Of a stretch of DNA of 64,000 bases, positions 40,462-47,733 are shown piece by piece. The stretch spans positions 2,008,151 to 2,072,150 of the forward strand of contig NZ_JAPNJW010000002.1 in NCBI RefSeq assembly GCF_026626745.1, given 5' to 3'. Every line of letters begins with the position of its first letter. Positions within the stretch are counted from its first letter, which is position 1. Source of the stretch: Nannocystis sp. RBIL2. GTDB lineage: Bacteria > Myxococcota_A > Polyangia > Nannocystales > Nannocystaceae. The position numbers and the translations under genes were made by a program. The notes beneath the pieces were generated by a model. It was not told the DNA's origin and did no database searches. It worked only from the letters and a program-made list of their open reading frames with translations.

Positions 40462-42245
40462 CGATCCGGCTGTCCGCGCTGTTCGGTCTCGGCATCCTCC
40501 TCGCGTGTAGTCGCACCGCGACGTCCGTCGCGCACCCCGAGCTGTTGCCGGAGCCCGACTGGCAGCAGCTCGACCTGGCAGTCCGCACGGAAGTCACCCC
40601 GCTTCGGCCCGCGCCGCCGCTCGTCGTCGTCGATCCCGAGGGCGTGCGCGACGTCGTCTACACCGATCCCGGCGCCCTCCCGCAGCTGCTGCACGCCGGC
40701 GTCGCCTTGCCGCTGCGCAACACCGACGTGCGGGCGCACCTGCGCGGCCCCGTCGCCGAGGTCGTGGTCCGCCAGCGCTTCGTCAACGACAACGCCGCCG
40801 TCCTCGACGCCGTCTACACCTTCCCCTTGCCCGAGAACAGCGCGGTCACCGACATGCGGATGATCGTCGGCGCGCGCACGATCGAGGCCCAGATCCGCGA
40901 GCGCGCGCAGGCGCGGTCCGAGTACGGCGCGGCCCGCGAAGCCGGCCACACCGCGGCGTTGCTCTACATCGGCGAGGAGGACCAGATCGCCCGCAGCGCC
41001 CGCGGCTTGCTCGAGCGCCAGCGCGCCGAGGGCCGTCGCGCGCGCGTGTTCGGCGTCGGCATCGGCGAGGCGCCCAACAGCCACCTGATCGCCGCAGTGG
41101 CCAGGGCCGGCGACGGCGCCTCCCTGCACGTCCGCGGCCCCGCCGACCTCGCGCGCGCCGCTCAGGTCATCGAGCGCACCATCGACGCCCCCGTGCTCAC
41201 CGACATCACGGTCGACTGGGGCACCCTCGCGCCGCGCGACCTCTCGACCTCGCTGCCACCTGACCTTTTGGCCAGCCACCCCCTCGTCGTCCACGGCCGC
41301 TACACCGGCGCCGCGCCGACCGAGCTGCGCCTGCGCGCCCGCGCGGGCGAGCGCTCCGTCACCTTCCCGATCGAGGTCGTCGCCAGCGGCGAGTCGAGCC
41401 GCACCCTCGCGCGCCTGTGGGCCCGCGAGCAGATCGGCGCGCTCGACCTCACCCGCGCGACCACGACCTCGGCGGACGTCGAGCTGCAGGCGCGCCGCGA
41501 CATCCTGCAGCTCGGCCTGCAGCACCACCTCGTCACCGCCTACACCAGCCTGGTCGCAGTCGACCGCTCGCGCCGCGTCGAGGGCCTCGCAGTCGAGGTC
41601 GTCCAGCCGATCGAAGCGGTCCACGGCACGGAAGGACGCGTCGTCGTCGACGCCGCCCGGGTCACAAAGATCCGCATGGACCAGGCCCGCTACATCCCGG
41701 TCGGCGGCACCTCGCGGGACTTCACCGCGGTCGTCGACATGGCCCCCACCGCCAGCCGCGACACCGCCGGCATCCGCCTCGGCGGCAGCACCGGCGCCGA
41801 GTCGCGCTACGTCGTCGACGGCCTGCCCGGCGACGGCTCGGCCTTCGGCGGCCCCACCCCGCCGGCGCTATCCGACGCGCTCGGTGACCCCGGCCGCGGC
41901 TTCGTCGCCGTCGAGCCGTACGCCCGCGCCCGGATCGCCGCCGTCAACGGGCCGAGCGACGCCGAGAGCGACCGCCTGCGCGCCCTCCTGCGCGCCGACG
42001 CCGAGCCGCTGGCCCAGTGCTTCCTCGACGCCGGCCGCACCACCTATCGCGTCCACCGCAAGCTCGTGCTGGTCGTCCACCTCACCGCCACCGGCGGCCT
42101 CGCCCGCATGGAGGTGAAGGGCCGCGAGTCCCTCAGCCCGGCCCTCACCGCGTGCCTGCGCCAGCGCGTGTGGCCGCGGGTCCGCGGCGCCGTCAGCCCG
42201 GGCGCCACCGTCGAGATCGACCTCGGCGTGTGGATGCGCTTCTGA
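40458..42245 (+). CDS. VIT-type lipoprotein with most of the VWA domain missing
   Basis: A 595-aa protein with lipobox ILLAC. Residues about 75-165 match a VIT domain start (GVALPLRNTDVRAHLRGPVAEVVVRQRF, FPLPENSAVTDMRMIVG, QARSEYGAAREAGHTAALL). The text then jumps directly to YIGEEDQI and RVFGVGIGEAPNSHLI, which normally lie near the end of a following VWA domain; the MIDAS motif and about 200 residues are absent in frame. A later stretch (IPVGGTSRDFTAVVDMAPTA, SRYVVDGLPG) resembles the start of TonB-receptor plugs in myxobacteria. The C-terminus (VVHLTATGGLARMEVKG, ACLRQRVWPRV) is AgmX/PglI-like. Function unknown; possibly surface adhesion or sensing. Confidence 0.7.
   Translation: MTIRLSALFGLGILLACSRTATSVAHPELLPEPDWQQLDLAVRTEVTPLRPAPPLVVVDPEGVRDVVYTDPGALPQLLHAGVALPLRNTDVRAHLRGPVAEVVVRQRFVNDNAAVLDAVYTFPLPENSAVTDMRMIVGARTIEAQIRERAQARSEYGAAREAGHTAALLYIGEEDQIARSARGLLERQRAEGRRARVFGVGIGEAPNSHLIAAVARAGDGASLHVRGPADLARAAQVIERTIDAPVLTDITVDWGTLAPRDLSTSLPPDLLASHPLVVHGRYTGAAPTELRLRARAGERSVTFPIEVVASGESSRTLARLWAREQIGALDLTRATTTSADVELQARRDILQLGLQHHLVTAYTSLVAVDRSRRVEGLAVEVVQPIEAVHGTEGRVVVDAARVTKIRMDQARYIPVGGTSRDFTAVVDMAPTASRDTAGIRLGGSTGAESRYVVDGLPGDGSAFGGPTPPALSDALGDPGRGFVAVEPYARARIAAVNGPSDAESDRLRALLRADAEPLAQCFLDAGRTTYRVHRKLVLVVHLTATGGLARMEVKGRESLSPALTACLRQRVWPRVRGAVSPGATVEIDLGVWMRF
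41259..41275. repeat. dispersed palindrome CCTGACC-tttt-GGCCAG
   Basis: Imperfect copy with a TTTT loop, translated as PPDLLAS in the VIT-type lipoprotein. Confidence 0.45.
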
Positions 42246-42246
42246 C

Positions 42247-42444
42247 CATGTTCTAAAGAGCATGTCCTATCGACCATGTCGAAAGGACGGGCTCTCGGAG
42301 GGCGCCGAGGAAGAACCCCGCGAGGTCCGGCCTCCCGCTCTCCATGGCTTTCAGGACATGCTCCTCAGAACATGTCCCTAAATCCAGGGAGACGCGATGA
42401 GAGCCCTCAACCTTCGGGACATGCCTTATCGACATGCCCCGAAG
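42247..42444. repeat. palindrome cluster between convergent genes
   Basis: Several copies lie in the 205-base gap: CATGTTC-taaa-GAGCATG (42247-42264), an overlapping CATGTCC-tatc unit, CATGGCT-ttca-GGACATG (42343-42360), and an outer hairpin CTTCGGG / CCCGAAG (42412-42444) that sits next to the kinase stop on the minus strand. The gap otherwise has no gene. Probable transcription terminators for both flanking genes. Confidence 0.65.
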
Positions 42445-42450
42445 TTCATA

Positions 42451-44319
42451 TCACTTCTTCCCGGCGCTCTTGAGCTGCTGCTTGGCCTCGTCGAGCGCTT
42501 TCTTCACGTCCTTGTCGTTCGACCGCAGCTTCGCGGCGGCGGAATAGGCGTCGACGGACTCTTGCCAGCGGCCCTTGCCGGCCATCCCCTGGCCCTTGAG
42601 CACCAGCGCGTCGAAGCCGGGCTTCACGCCGAGCTTCTCGTACTCCTCGAGCAGCGCCGCCAGCTCGTCCCAGGCCTTCATCAGCCGCAGGATCTTGCCC
42701 TCGCCGATCAGCGCCTCGGCCAGCAGCTCCTTCATGCCCGGGGTCTCGGGGGCCAGCGCCATCACGCAGCGGAACACCTGGCCCGCGTCGTGGAAGCGCT
42801 TCTCGGTCAGCGCCTTCCGGCCGGTGTCGAGCGCCGCCGCCGGCATCTTCTGCGTCAGCCGCTCGATCGCCTCGTGCTTCGGGTCGATCTCCTTGAGCGC
42901 CGCCAGGTAGTCGCGCACGCACTCGCCGGCCGGCTGGCAGAAGCGGCCCTCGGCCAGCGCCAGGTCGGCGCGCCCGGCCAGCACCAGCGGGTCGCCGACG
43001 TTCTCGACCGCCTGCGGGATGGCCAGGTCGATCGGCTTCGGCGGCTCGGGCGGCGTCGAGTCGTCGACGTCCTGCGTCGCTGCGACGGGCGCCTGCGGCT
43101 CGTCGGCCGGTGGCTTGGACCCGCCGAACAGGCGCGGCCCGAACAGCACCAGCACCACTGCGATCGAGCCGGCGCCGACCAGCCACAACCACGCGTGCGG
43201 GTGCTCCTTGGCCGGCGCCACGATCGTGCGCGGCTCCGGGGCCGGCCGCGGCGCGCTCATCGACGCGCTCGCCAGGATCATGTTCGGGTTCGACACCGCG
43301 GCCACCGGCTCGGCCGGCGGCAGCAGCGAGCCCGAGCTGAGCGACGTCGCGGCTGACCGTTCGGACAGGTCGCCGCTCGAGCGAGCGGCTCGCGGCGCGG
43401 CCGGGGCGTCGAGCGAGCGCAGGAGGTCGACCTCGAGCACGCGCATCGAGCGGATCCGGTTCTCGGGCCGGGGCGCCAGGCAGCGGGACACCAGGTCGGC
43501 CAGCGCCGCCGGCACGTCGCGCACCAGCTCGTCGACGCGCGGGGCCTCCTGGCGGCCCTTCTTCATCATGATGTCGTAGTCGTTGCGGCCGGTGTACGGC
43601 AGCCGCCCGGTCAGCATCTCGAACAGCACCGTGCCGAGCGCGTAGATGTCGGAGACCGGGTCGGCCTCCTCGCCGGCCGCCTGCTCGGGTGCCATGTAGG
43701 CCGTCGAGCCGACCAGCTTGTCGATCGTCGACACGCCCGAGCGCTCGCTGTCCATATGCGAGCACACGCCGAAGTCGAGCACCTTGACCACGTCGAGCTC
43801 GCCGTCCTGCGTGACCAGCACGATGTTGCTCGGCTTGAGGTCGCGGTGGATGATGCCCATGTCGTGGGCGGTCCCCAGCGCGCGGCACACCTGGCTGGCG
43901 ATGTGGACCGCCCGACCGGCGGAGATGCGCTTCTCCTCGTCGAGCACGGCGCGCAGGTTCTGCCCGTCGAGCAGCTGCATCACCGAGAACACGCCGCCGT
44001 CGTCGAGCTTGCCGGTGCCGAACACCTCGATGATGTTGGGGTGTTGCAGCACCTGCGCCGCCTCGGCGTCGCGCAGGAAGCGGTCGCGGATCTCGGGGTC
44101 GCGCGCGTAGATCTCGGGCAAGATCCGCAGGGCGCACGGCACCCCGCGCTCGGTGTCGCGTGCCCGGTACAGCGCCCCCATCTCGTCGAAGGAGAGCAGC
44201 TCCTCGACGCGATAGCGGTGCGCGATCATCGTGCCCCAGCGCTGCTCCGCGGCCTCGCGCGGCGAAATCATCGCCCTGTTGGGGTTGCTGAGCAGGCCGT
44301 CGTTCTCGATATCCGCCAT
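42451..44319 (-). CDS. membrane Ser/Thr kinase-like protein with altered ATP-site lysine
   Basis: A 622-aa protein. The kinase domain (about 35-305) has HRDLKPSN (Asp160), DFGVCS (Asp182) and the APE-like MAPEQ. The glycine loop is degenerate (SFDEMGALYRA) and the invariant VAIK lysine is replaced: PCALRILPE gives Arg65. A Ser/Ala/Pro linker follows, then one transmembrane helix (375-394) and an extracytoplasmic TPR-like region with FHDAGQVFRCVMALAPETPG and GRWQESVDAYSAAAKL. It may be a pseudokinase or a kinase with a moved lysine. An 18-bp palindrome lies 12 bases before the start codon. Monocistronic. Confidence 0.85.
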   Translation of the reverse strand: MADIENDGLLSNPNRAMISPREAAEQRWGTMIAHRYRVEELLSFDEMGALYRARDTERGVPCALRILPEIYARDPEIRDRFLRDAEAAQVLQHPNIIEVFGTGKLDDGGVFSVMQLLDGQNLRAVLDEEKRISAGRAVHIASQVCRALGTAHDMGIIHRDLKPSNIVLVTQDGELDVVKVLDFGVCSHMDSERSGVSTIDKLVGSTAYMAPEQAAGEEADPVSDIYALGTVLFEMLTGRLPYTGRNDYDIMMKKGRQEAPRVDELVRDVPAALADLVSRCLAPRPENRIRSMRVLEVDLLRSLDAPAAPRAARSSGDLSERSAATSLSSGSLLPPAEPVAAVSNPNMILASASMSAPRPAPEPRTIVAPAKEHPHAWLWLVGAGSIAVVLVLFGPRLFGGSKPPADEPQAPVAATQDVDDSTPPEPPKPIDLAIPQAVENVGDPLVLAGRADLALAEGRFCQPAGECVRDYLAALKEIDPKHEAIERLTQKMPAAALDTGRKALTEKRFHDAGQVFRCVMALAPETPGMKELLAEALIGEGKILRLMKAWDELAALLEEYEKLGVKPGFDALVLKGQGMAGKGRWQESVDAYSAAAKLRSNDKDVKKALDEAKQQLKSAGKK

Positions 44320-44331
44320 GATTCGACTTGT

Positions 44332-44349
44332 CCGGCGCTGCAGCGCCGG
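44332..44349. promoter_or_regulatory. 18-bp perfect palindrome upstream of the kinase-like gene
   Basis: CCGGCGCTGCAGCGCCGG is fully self-complementary and lies just before the minus-strand start, downstream of a TAGCCT hexamer (44357-44362). It could be a dimeric repressor site or, in the mRNA leader, a stable hairpin limiting translation. It differs from the dispersed palindrome. Confidence 0.45.
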
Positions 44350-44506
44350 GCTCCCAAGGCTAACGCGAGCCGGTCACGCCCTCAAATTTGTGCCCTCGCG
44401 CAAATTCAGGCATGGCGCGCTCCGACCTGCGAAGACCGGCGGCCGCGAGCTGCCGGCACACACATGTCTGCGGGGCATATTCCGCGCCGCGCGCCGGACC
44501 ACGAGT

Positions 44507-45820
44507 TTACGGCGAGTCGTCGACTTCGACGCGTCCTGTCCACGTAGCGGCGTCATCACCCGGAATTGTCACCTGAGCGCGTTGGGAACGCAGCCCGCGC
44601 ACCCGCACGCCGAGCGTGTACGTCCCCGGCAGCACGTCGGTCGCCCCGACGGTGCCCTCTGCACTCGTGCGCGCGCCGGCGAAGGGCCCGCCGTCGACCA
44701 CCGCCCCGCTCACCGGCTCGTCGCTGCCGCGTCGCACCACCGCGACCGTGACCGCGCGACCGAGCGCCGGCACGGCCCCGACCAGCGCCACAGTCTCTCC
44801 GGCCACGTGTCCGCCCGAGTTCGCCAGCTCGACCCCGTCCTGGACCACGCGCAGGTCGTAGCTGCCCTCGCCGAGCTCCGCGAGGCTGAACTGCCCGGCC
44901 TCCACGCGCGCCTGATGCACCTCGTAACCTCGCGTGTGCGCTCGCGCCAGCACGCGCGCCCGCGCGTAGGCTCGCCCCTCCGCGTCGGTCACCGTGCCCG
45001 ACAGCGGCGACAGCGGCGGCGCCAGCACGATCTGCCAGCCGTCCTCCTCGTCGACCGCCACTTCCTTCTCCGTGGGGCGAAACCCTGGCGCGCGGGCGAT
45101 GAGCATCAGCGACGCGTAGGTCGGCACGTCGCGTGCGTCGCCTGGTTCGCAGCGACCGCTGGCCTCGCCGCACGGGTCGCACGGCGGCTTCTCGACCCGC
45201 GCGAAGCTGAAGAACCCCTCACCGTCGCTGACCGTGTTGCGCGACGTGAACGGCGGCAACGCCGCCGGATCGTCGTCGGCGCCGCGGCGGACCCAGATCT
45301 GCGCCCCGGCGACCGCCCGACCCGAGCCATCACTGACCGAGCCGACCACCCGGCTCAGCGCCTGCGCGACCAGCGTCACCGGCGCCCGATTCGGCTCGAG
45401 CACCCACGGATCGCGCGGCACCAGCGTCGGATGGCGCAGCTCGGCGCAGACGATCCCGCGGCAACCGGGACCGCTGAATTCGCCCTCCGGGCCGGGTTCG
45501 ACCACGCCCCCGTCGATCGGCGCGCTGCGGTCCGTCCCGCTCGGGAGGCAGTGCAGGATGATCCGGCCGTCGCTCACCGGGCTGCCGTCGCGGTCGACGA
45601 TCCGGCCGCGCACGACGCCCTCGCCGCTGCGGTCGACATCGGCGCGCCGCGCCACGCCCAGCACCGGCGCCTCGCCCTCGACCGCTGCCGTCACCTGGGT
45701 CGCCGCGGCCTTGTTCTTGCGCCCCGGCGGACGGGGACCCGGTCGCTCGGAGCGCCCGAGCCAGACTGCCAGCGCCGCCAGCAACGCCAGCAACGCGGCC
45801 ACCACCGCCGCCCGCCTCAT
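44507..45820 (-). CDS. carboxypeptidase-regulatory-like domain protein, membrane anchored
   Basis: A 437-aa protein. The ATG overlaps the upstream stop as ATGA. An N-terminal hydrophobic helix (VVAALLALLAALAVWLG) acts as signal or anchor, followed by a basic linker. Then come repeated beta-sandwich units of the CarboxypepD_reg type: VRGRIVDRDGSPVSDGRIILH, VVGSVSDGSGRAVAGAQIWV, LSGTVTDAEGRAYARARVLA and AVTVAVVRRGSDEPVSGAVV, spaced by about 90 residues. A Cys-rich insert (PPCDPCGEASGRCEPG) sits in the second unit. Probably an extracytoplasmic structural or adhesive protein; it is translated from the phosphoglucomutase mRNA. Confidence 0.75.
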   Translation of the reverse strand: MRRAAVVAALLALLAALAVWLGRSERPGPRPPGRKNKAAATQVTAAVEGEAPVLGVARRADVDRSGEGVVRGRIVDRDGSPVSDGRIILHCLPSGTDRSAPIDGGVVEPGPEGEFSGPGCRGIVCAELRHPTLVPRDPWVLEPNRAPVTLVAQALSRVVGSVSDGSGRAVAGAQIWVRRGADDDPAALPPFTSRNTVSDGEGFFSFARVEKPPCDPCGEASGRCEPGDARDVPTYASLMLIARAPGFRPTEKEVAVDEEDGWQIVLAPPLSPLSGTVTDAEGRAYARARVLARAHTRGYEVHQARVEAGQFSLAELGEGSYDLRVVQDGVELANSGGHVAGETVALVGAVPALGRAVTVAVVRRGSDEPVSGAVVDGGPFAGARTSAEGTVGATDVLPGTYTLGVRVRGLRSQRAQVTIPGDDAATWTGRVEVDDSP

Positions 45821-47619
45821 GAAGCCGAACCCAGCCAGGGCCGCATCATCACCTCGATCTGCGCGTGCGCGTCGGCCAGCACCGCCTCGACCACCGCGTC
45901 GATCTGGGACACCAGCGCCGGCAACGCCGCGCGATCGATCTCCGGCGCGCTGCGAGCCAGCCCGTAGATCTTCACCTTCGGCTCCGTCCCGCTCGGGCGC
46001 AGCACCAGCCGGCACTTCTTGCCGCCCTCGCCCTCGAGCTCGAGGCTCAGCACGTCACCCGGCAGGTCGCGCGTGGGCGAGCCGGTGTGGCGCGGCTGCG
46101 AGCGGTCTTCGAAGCGGCGGGTCGTCAGCCCGGCGAAGCCTGCGGGCGGCGACGTCCGCCACGCCTGCATCAGCGCCGCGATCGCCTGTCGGCCGGCCAG
46201 CCCGGGCGCCATGTAGTTGAGCGTCTTCTCGCGGTGGTAGCCGAAGCGGCACCAGACCGCGTCGAGGACGTCGAGCAGCGTCTCGCCGCGCTGCTTGGCC
46301 AGCGCCGCCGCCTCGGCCAGCAGCAGCGCCGCGATCGACCCGTCCTTGTCGCGGATCTCGTCGCCGCGCAGGTAGCCGTGGCTCTCCTCGCACGCGAACA
46401 CGACCGTGCGCTCCGGGTGCTCGGCCGCCATGCCCGCGTGGTGCTTGAAGCCGACCAGCAGGTCGTCGATCGCCGTCAGCCCGCGGGCCTGGGCCATCGT
46501 CGCGATCAGCGGCGTCGTCACCAGCGTCGTCAGCACCCAGCCGTTGGCGGGGATGGTCGCGTTGGCGAGCACGTGGTCGAGCATCAGCACCCCGAGGCGG
46601 TTGCCGTCGAGGGGCACGAACTTGCCGTCGCGCCCGCGCACGCACGCGCCCAGGCGATCGGCGTCGGGGTCGGTGGCCAGGACCAGATCGGCACCTGTCT
46701 CTTCGGCCAGCTGAATCGCCATCGTCATCGACTCCGGCGCCTCTGGGTTGGCCGAGCGGACCGTCGAGAACCGGCCGCCGTCGGGGTCGCACTGGCGCTC
46801 GACCGCCAGCACCTCGATCTTGCGGGCGCGCAGGGCCGGCAACACGCTCGTGTGCCCGACCCCGTGCAGCGGCGTGAACGCCACCCGCAGCCCCGCGGCC
46901 GACAGGTCCGCCGGCGCCACCCCTTGCGCCAGCACGTACGCGTGGTACGCCGGGTCCGCCTCGGTGACCACGCGCTCGGGCGGCAGCACGTGGATCTGCT
47001 TGCGCTGCTCTTCTTGCAGCTCCGGCAGCTCGCTCACCGACAGGATCGCGCGCATCAGCGCCGCGTCGCGCTCGCCCAGCACCTGCGCGCCGTCGGGCCC
47101 GTAGATCTTGATACCGTTGTCCTCGGGCGGGTTGTGGCTGGCGCTGATGACCACGCCGGCCCCGCAGCCGAGGCGGCGGACCATGAACGACAGCTCGGGC
47201 GTCGGCCTCGGTGAATCGAGCAGGACCACGGTCATCCCGCCGGCGGCGCACTGCTCGGCCACCGCGTACGCGAAGTCCCGCGAGTGGGTGCGCGTGTCGT
47301 AGACGACCGCGACCTGGGGGGTGTCGCCGGCCGCGCGCATCGCCTGCACCAGCCCCTGGGCTGTTTCGCGCACCACTACCTTATTAAAGCGGTTGGGACC
47401 GGGCCCGACCTTGCCGCGGCGCCCGCCGGTGCCGATCGGGAGCACCTGGGAGTACGCGTCGAGGATCTCCGCCAGCGCCACGGTCGACCCCGCTTCGGCG
47501 GCTGCGACCAGCGCCTGCAGCGCCTCGCGTTCGACCGCGAATCTGGGTTCCGCAAGCCAGTAGGACAGGGTGCGCTCGACATCGGCGGGGAGGCGGAGGG
47601 CGCTGGGGCTCGAGGTCAC
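45817..47619 (-). CDS. phosphoglucomutase/phosphomannomutase family protein
   Basis: A 600-aa alpha-D-phosphohexomutase. The leaderless-type GTG start follows TAAGAT by 6 bases. Motifs in order: phospho-serine loop VVISASHNPPEDNGIKIY with Ser161, metal loop ATDPDADRLG (Asp317, 319, 321), sugar loop CEESHGYL, and phosphate-binding RPSGTEPKVKIY. The length and the N-terminal GTGGRRGKVG segment point to the PGM2-like group that interconverts glucose or mannose 1- and 6-phosphates; the exact substrate cannot be read. It heads a two-gene operon with the regulatory-domain protein. Confidence 0.93.
   Translation of the reverse strand: MTSSPSALRLPADVERTLSYWLAEPRFAVEREALQALVAAAEAGSTVALAEILDAYSQVLPIGTGGRRGKVGPGPNRFNKVVVRETAQGLVQAMRAAGDTPQVAVVYDTRTHSRDFAYAVAEQCAAGGMTVVLLDSPRPTPELSFMVRRLGCGAGVVISASHNPPEDNGIKIYGPDGAQVLGERDAALMRAILSVSELPELQEEQRKQIHVLPPERVVTEADPAYHAYVLAQGVAPADLSAAGLRVAFTPLHGVGHTSVLPALRARKIEVLAVERQCDPDGGRFSTVRSANPEAPESMTMAIQLAEETGADLVLATDPDADRLGACVRGRDGKFVPLDGNRLGVLMLDHVLANATIPANGWVLTTLVTTPLIATMAQARGLTAIDDLLVGFKHHAGMAAEHPERTVVFACEESHGYLRGDEIRDKDGSIAALLLAEAAALAKQRGETLLDVLDAVWCRFGYHREKTLNYMAPGLAGRQAIAALMQAWRTSPPAGFAGLTTRRFEDRSQPRHTGSPTRDLPGDVLSLELEGEGGKKCRLVLRPSGTEPKVKIYGLARSAPEIDRAALPALVSQIDAVVEAVLADAHAQIEVMMRPWLGSAS
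46694..46710. repeat. dispersed palindrome CCTGTCT-cttc-GGCCAG
   Basis: Imperfect copy inside the phosphoglucomutase frame just before the metal loop codons. Confidence 0.4.
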
Positions 47620-47625
47620 GGGCGG

Positions 47626-47631
47626 ATCTTA
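47626..47631 (-). promoter_or_regulatory. -10-like hexamer TAAGAT, leaderless start
   Basis: On the minus strand, it ends 6 bases before the phosphoglucomutase GTG. Confidence 0.5.
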
Positions 47632-47733
47632 CCTCAGCGACATGCACGCCAGTGAAATCATCTGCGCCGCGCCTACGTTTTGTGGAACACTCAAAGGCTG
47701 CCGGTTGTCCGGGCCAGCACGCAAGGCGGGTTT

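Noticed and set aside
42397..43356. Plus-strand frame opposite the kinase-like gene
   Set aside because: Shadow of the minus-strand kinase; no domain and no start context.
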